From the NCBI GenBank assembly GCA_027451565.1, contig DAIDJC010000117.1, forward strand, positions 1-9,409: a stretch of 9,409 nucleotides of DNA, read 5' to 3'. This document shows positions 6,559-9,409 of this stretch, one piece after another. Each line of letters begins with the position of its first letter. Position 1 is the first letter of the stretch. The notes beneath the pieces were generated by a model. It was not told the origin of the DNA. It did no database searches and saw only the letters and a list, made by a program, of their open reading frames with translations. Source of the stretch: Limisphaerales bacterium (lineage in GTDB: Bacteria; Verrucomicrobiota; Verrucomicrobiia; Limisphaerales; UBA11358). The translations under genes were made by a program, and so were the position numbers.

Positions 6559-6631
6559 TCCTGAAGGCTACAGCATCCCGCCCGGTCAAAAAAGTTTTTC
6601 TTCCGCCAACCATTCAGGCAGATTGCCATAA
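6559..6631. promoter_or_regulatory. Divergent intergenic region between the Mla operon and ligA
   Basis: These 73 bases must hold the start signals for two opposite transcripts unless promoters lie inside the genes. On the minus strand a near-consensus -35, TTGACC (plus 6584-6589), is present, but the hexamer at the right spacing is a poor -10. On the plus strand no good pair is visible, and only a weak CAGG precedes the ligA ATG. An A-run followed by a T-run sits around 6588-6599. Promoter positions are therefore not resolved. Confidence 0.35.
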
Positions 6632-8992
6632 ATGAACGAGGCCGATGCGCGCAAACTGCACCTCCAACTTGGCTCCGAAATCCGGCGCCATGACCGCGCC
6701 TACTATCAGGAAGCCCGGCCGGAAATCACCGATCAGGAATATGACAGCCTTTTTCGCAAGTTGCAGGATCTGGAGCGCCAATTCCCATTTCTGGTTTCAC
6801 CGGATTCCCCGACCCAGCGCGTGGCCGGTGCGCCTTCCGGAAAATTCGCCCGAGTCCCTCACCTCCTCCCCATGCTATCCTTGGACAAGGTGGAGGCCAG
6901 CGAGCATCCCGACCAGGAAACCGAGCCGGACCGCGCCAAAAGAAGCCGTCTTCAGGATGAAAAAACCCTCCAGGGTCTGAACGCCTTTGACACATCCATT
7001 CGCAAATGCCTGGGATGCAACCAGGTGGCTTATGTCATGGAACCCAAGGTGGACGGGGTTTCCGTCAGTCTGCACTATCATCACGGTCGGCTGGCGCTTG
7101 GAGCCACCCGGGGCGATGGTTTTGCCGGAGACGACATCACCGCCAACCTTCGCACCCTGAGGACTATTCCCATGCAATTGGAACTGGCCCATCCCCCTCC
7201 ATTGCTGGAGGTGCGCGGGGAGGTTTACATTGCCACCCAGGATTTTGATACCCTGAATGCGGGTTTGTCCGCTGCCGGAGAAAAACCCTTTCCCAATGCC
7301 CGCAACGCCGCCGCCGGAGCCCTGAAGCTGCTGGATCACCGGCAGGTGCGGGAACGCCCGCTGCGTGCCGTTTTCTATGCCGTGGGAGCCACTGAGGGCA
7401 TTTCCTTTGCCACCCATTCGGAAGTTTTGGAATTCCTGGCTGCCTCGGGCTTACCCACCCAAAAAATCTGGTGGAAAGCCCCGAACATGACTGAAATCCT
7501 TCGCATCTATCACGATGAAGTCATGGCAGGCTATGATGAAAAGCACGATCTGCGCACCCGCCTGCCCTACGAAATTGACGGGGTGGTGATCAAGGTCAAC
7601 AACATGGCCGATTGGCCGCGCATTCCCGGCAGAAGCCGCGCACCAGGCCATGCCATTGTCCATAAGCCGGTCCCATGGATCACCCCGGCGGAGACTCTTC
7701 TGCGTGCCATCACCGTTCAGGTGGGACGCACCGGCGTGCTCACCCCCGTGGCGGAATTGGAACCGGTCTTTGTGCAAGGTTCCACCATCACACGCGCCAC
7801 GCTGCACAATGAGGATGAAATCCGGCGCAAAGACATCCGCATTGGCGACACCGTGGTCATTCGCAAGGCCGGAATGGTGATACCGGAAGTGGTGGAAGTG
7901 ATCAAATCCCGGCGACCTGAAAAAACGAGGGAGTTTGTTCTCTCGGAATTTGTGGGAGGCAAATGCCCGGCTTGCGGGGGCCCCATTGCCCGGGAATCCA
8001 TTGCCGGCCAGGACGCCGAGGAGGTGGCCTGGCGCTGCCAGAATGCTTTCACCTGCCCTGCCCAGTTGACACGCCGCCTGGAATATTTCTGCCAGCGCAA
8101 AGCGTTGGACATCGAATCCCTGGGTGGTGTGGTGGCAGAGAAATTGGTGGAAGGCGGATGGGTTCGCGATCCGCTGGACCTTTTTGATTTGAACCTCAAA
8201 ACGCTGGCCGGACTCAACTTGGGATCCGAGTTTGAACCCCGGATTTTGGGGGAGAAAAACGCATCCAAAATCATGGAGGCGCTCCAGAGGGCCAAAACCG
8301 CCCCCCTGCACCGCTGGATTTACGCCCTCGCCATTCCAGATATTGGCGAAGCCACTGCCAAGCAACTCGCGGCCACCCATGAAAACCTGGACAATCTGGC
8401 CCAATCTCCTGTCCTGAAGGACATCCGCCAGTTGGCGATTCTGGAAAAAGAACGCGCGGAGACCAGCCCCCGGTCCCGCAGGAATCCCCCCAAGAATGAG
8501 CAGGAGCGCAGCAAGCGAGAAGAACAGGAAACCCGCTTGAAAGACGAAATAGACTTGGTGGAGGCAAGGCTGGCCAGGGATGGATTGAAAAGCCGGCTCA
8601 ACGAGGTGGGGCCGGTGGCCTCCGCCAGTGTCCTGGACTACTTTGCATCCGAACACGGCCAAAAAACCCTGGACCGGCTGCATAAACTCGGTGTCAGGCC
8701 CGACAATTCCTCTTTTAAACCCACTCAATCCAGCAGCCCGAATCAGGCCCCCTTTGCTGGCAAAGTATTTGTCCTCACGGGCACGTTGCCCACCCTGTCA
8801 CGCGAAGCCGCCACTGCCCGGATTGAATCTTCGGGCGGACGCGTCACCGGAAGCGTGAGCAAAAAGACGGATTTTGTTCTCGCGGGCGCGGAAGCCGGGT
8901 CCAAATTGCAGAAAGCCATGGAATTGGGAATTCCCATCCTGGAAGAACAGGAATTCCTCAAGCGCCTGGAACCGTTTGGCCCCACTTCCTAA
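6632..8992 (+). CDS. ligA: NAD-dependent DNA ligase LigA, enlarged
   Basis: LigA seals nicks in duplex DNA during replication and repair, using NAD to form an adenylated lysine. At 786 residues it is about 110 longer than usual (near 670). Domain Ia carries YYQEARPEITDQEYD and SPTQRV at about 20-63. The adenylation motif is EPKVDG with nucleophile Lys139, followed by ATRGDG, RGEVY, NARNAAAG and DGVVIKVN (316-323). The OB domain has VQVGRTGVLTPVAEL and TLHNEDEIRRKDIRIGD. The zinc finger is complete with Cys445, Cys448, Cys469 and Cys475. A helix-hairpin-helix region follows, and a BRCT domain occupies about 706-780. Extra residues lie at about 88-116 and, more strikingly, about 593-657, where a highly charged stretch splits the hairpin region. 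The segment HKPVPWITPAET at 344-355 replaces the usual YKF or YKY motif. The reading frame is intact. The ATG at 6632 fits domain Ia. Confidence 0.96.
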   Translation: MNEADARKLHLQLGSEIRRHDRAYYQEARPEITDQEYDSLFRKLQDLERQFPFLVSPDSPTQRVAGAPSGKFARVPHLLPMLSLDKVEASEHPDQETEPDRAKRSRLQDEKTLQGLNAFDTSIRKCLGCNQVAYVMEPKVDGVSVSLHYHHGRLALGATRGDGFAGDDITANLRTLRTIPMQLELAHPPPLLEVRGEVYIATQDFDTLNAGLSAAGEKPFPNARNAAAGALKLLDHRQVRERPLRAVFYAVGATEGISFATHSEVLEFLAASGLPTQKIWWKAPNMTEILRIYHDEVMAGYDEKHDLRTRLPYEIDGVVIKVNNMADWPRIPGRSRAPGHAIVHKPVPWITPAETLLRAITVQVGRTGVLTPVAELEPVFVQGSTITRATLHNEDEIRRKDIRIGDTVVIRKAGMVIPEVVEVIKSRRPEKTREFVLSEFVGGKCPACGGPIARESIAGQDAEEVAWRCQNAFTCPAQLTRRLEYFCQRKALDIESLGGVVAEKLVEGGWVRDPLDLFDLNLKTLAGLNLGSEFEPRILGEKNASKIMEALQRAKTAPLHRWIYALAIPDIGEATAKQLAATHENLDNLAQSPVLKDIRQLAILEKERAETSPRSRRNPPKNEQERSKREEQETRLKDEIDLVEARLARDGLKSRLNEVGPVASASVLDYFASEHGQKTLDRLHKLGVRPDNSSFKPTQSSSPNQAPFAGKVFVLTGTLPTLSREAATARIESSGGRVTGSVSKKTDFVLAGAEAGSKLQKAMELGIPILEEQEFLKRLEPFGPTS

Positions 8993-9097
8993 GCCGGGCA
9001 CCATGAAGGTGGATGCGTCCACTGGTCACTTGAGGGAAGTTGTGCCGGTTGCAGATTTCCAGGGACCATTTTCTAAACCTTCCTCTCCTTTGAAACC
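8993..9097. other. Convergent intergenic region between ligA and the Fsr-like gene
   Basis: This 105-base gap should contain the ends of both transcripts. The only clear dyad is GTGGA-TGCG-TCCAC at 9009-9022, a 5-bp stem with a 4-base loop, without a T-run on either strand. No convincing intrinsic terminator or small gene is seen. Confidence 0.3.
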
Positions 9098-9409
9098 TCA
9101 GGCTGGCGAGGCTTCCTGGCTGCGGATCATGCCGGGGTCCGCCAGGTTTGTGGTGTGGGACTTTTCCCTCAGGTCAGGGAGAAAGGCGGTGAGCAGGCCG
9201 ATCAACGGAAGAAAAGAACACACTTGAACCACCAGGATGACACTGGTGGCATCAGCCAGTTTGCCCAGGATGGCTGAGGCGATGCCAGCCATTCCAAAGG
9301 CCAGGCCAAAGAACAAACCTGAGATGGCGCCAACCCGACCTGGCAGCAATTCTGTGGCGTAAACCAGGATGGCGGGGAAGGCCGAGGCCAGAATCAAGCC
9401 GTTGACCAC
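9098..9409 (-). CDS. fsr: Major facilitator transporter, Fsr (fosmidomycin resistance)-like, C-terminal part
   Basis: The frame is open to the window edge and ends in TGA at 9098-9100, so only the last 103 residues of a protein of about 400 are seen. They hold roughly three hydrophobic helices. The first ends in FPAILVYATELLPGRVG, the second carries GLFFGLAFGMAGIASAILG, and the third contains VQVCSFLPLIGLLTAFLPDL, followed by a short polar tail. The ELLPGRVG..SG.FFG.AFGM.GI pattern with the CSFLPL.GLLT.FLP ending resembles the C-terminal half of E. coli Fsr, a proton-driven exporter that confers fosmidomycin resistance. The natural substrate here cannot be told from sequence. The gene converges on ligA across 105 bases. 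Family confidence is high, the specific Fsr label moderate. Confidence 0.75.
   Translation of the reverse strand: MVNGLILASAFPAILVYATELLPGRVGAISGLFFGLAFGMAGIASAILGKLADATSVILVVQVCSFLPLIGLLTAFLPDLREKSHTTNLADPGMIRSQEASPA

Noticed and set aside
6058..6564. A 168-codon plus-strand frame rich in His, Lys and Gln opposite the permease
   Set aside because: Its composition is the expected mirror of hydrophobic transmembrane codons, and the permease on the other strand is clear.
7451..8728. A 425-codon open frame on the minus strand inside ligA
   Set aside because: It is antisense to a fully conserved LigA, has a composition typical of a GC-rich shadow frame and contains no recognisable domain.
9003..9227. 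Plus-strand ORF beginning with ATGAAGGTGGAT after ligA
   Set aside because: More than half of it runs antisense to the Fsr-like gene, it has no ribosome binding site, and its sequence shows no recognisable feature.

Overview
The window looks like chromosomal DNA from a Gram-negative bacterium with moderately high GC. The best guess is Verrucomicrobiota or a neighbour in the PVC group. This rests on the style of the proteins (an enlarged LigA, an MlaE-MlaF-MCE operon with an unusual ATPase, an RF3 and YajQ pair) and not on any marker gene, so the assignment is tentative. An MCE lipid transporter implies a double-membrane envelope. There are no rRNA or tRNA genes, insertion sequences, CRISPR arrays or phage genes. 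Gene order and composition look like ordinary core genome.

Layout, left to right. (1) Bases 1-948, plus strand: the 3' part of a beta-CASP metallo-beta-lactamase RNase-like gene, cut by the window edge. (2) Bases 1019-3189, minus strand: prfC (release factor 3), followed 68 bases downstream by a yajQ-family gene. These two converge on gene 1. (3) Bases 3190-3602: the longest stretch without a recognised gene. It holds a good extended -10 promoter for prfC, a facing promoter-like site with an embedded palindrome, and a 54-codon candidate gene for a single-pass membrane peptide. (4) Bases 3603-6558, minus strand: a tight three-gene operon for an MlaE-type permease, an MlaF-type ATPase and an MlaD/MCE substrate-binding protein. 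Permease stop and ATPase start are directly adjacent, and only 10 bases separate the ATPase from the MCE gene. (5) Bases 6632-8992, plus strand: ligA, divergent from the Mla operon and about 110 residues longer than usual. (6) Bases 9098-9409, minus strand: the C-terminal end of an Fsr-like major facilitator transporter, convergent with ligA.

The transporter genes together would move phospholipid-like lipids between inner and outer membrane: permease and ATPase in the inner membrane and cytoplasm, the MCE protein anchored by one N-terminal helix and reaching into the periplasm. The most notable observation is that the ATPase keeps its Walker A lysine and Q-loop but lacks the catalytic Walker B glutamate, the switch histidine, the D-loop aspartate and the glycines of the ABC signature, although its reading frame is intact. 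Second are the two facing promoters between prfC and the small ORF, both TGnTATnAT placed so close to the start codon that the transcripts should be leaderless or nearly so. Third are the insertions and altered motifs of LigA. I found no complete, clearly new multi-gene system here.
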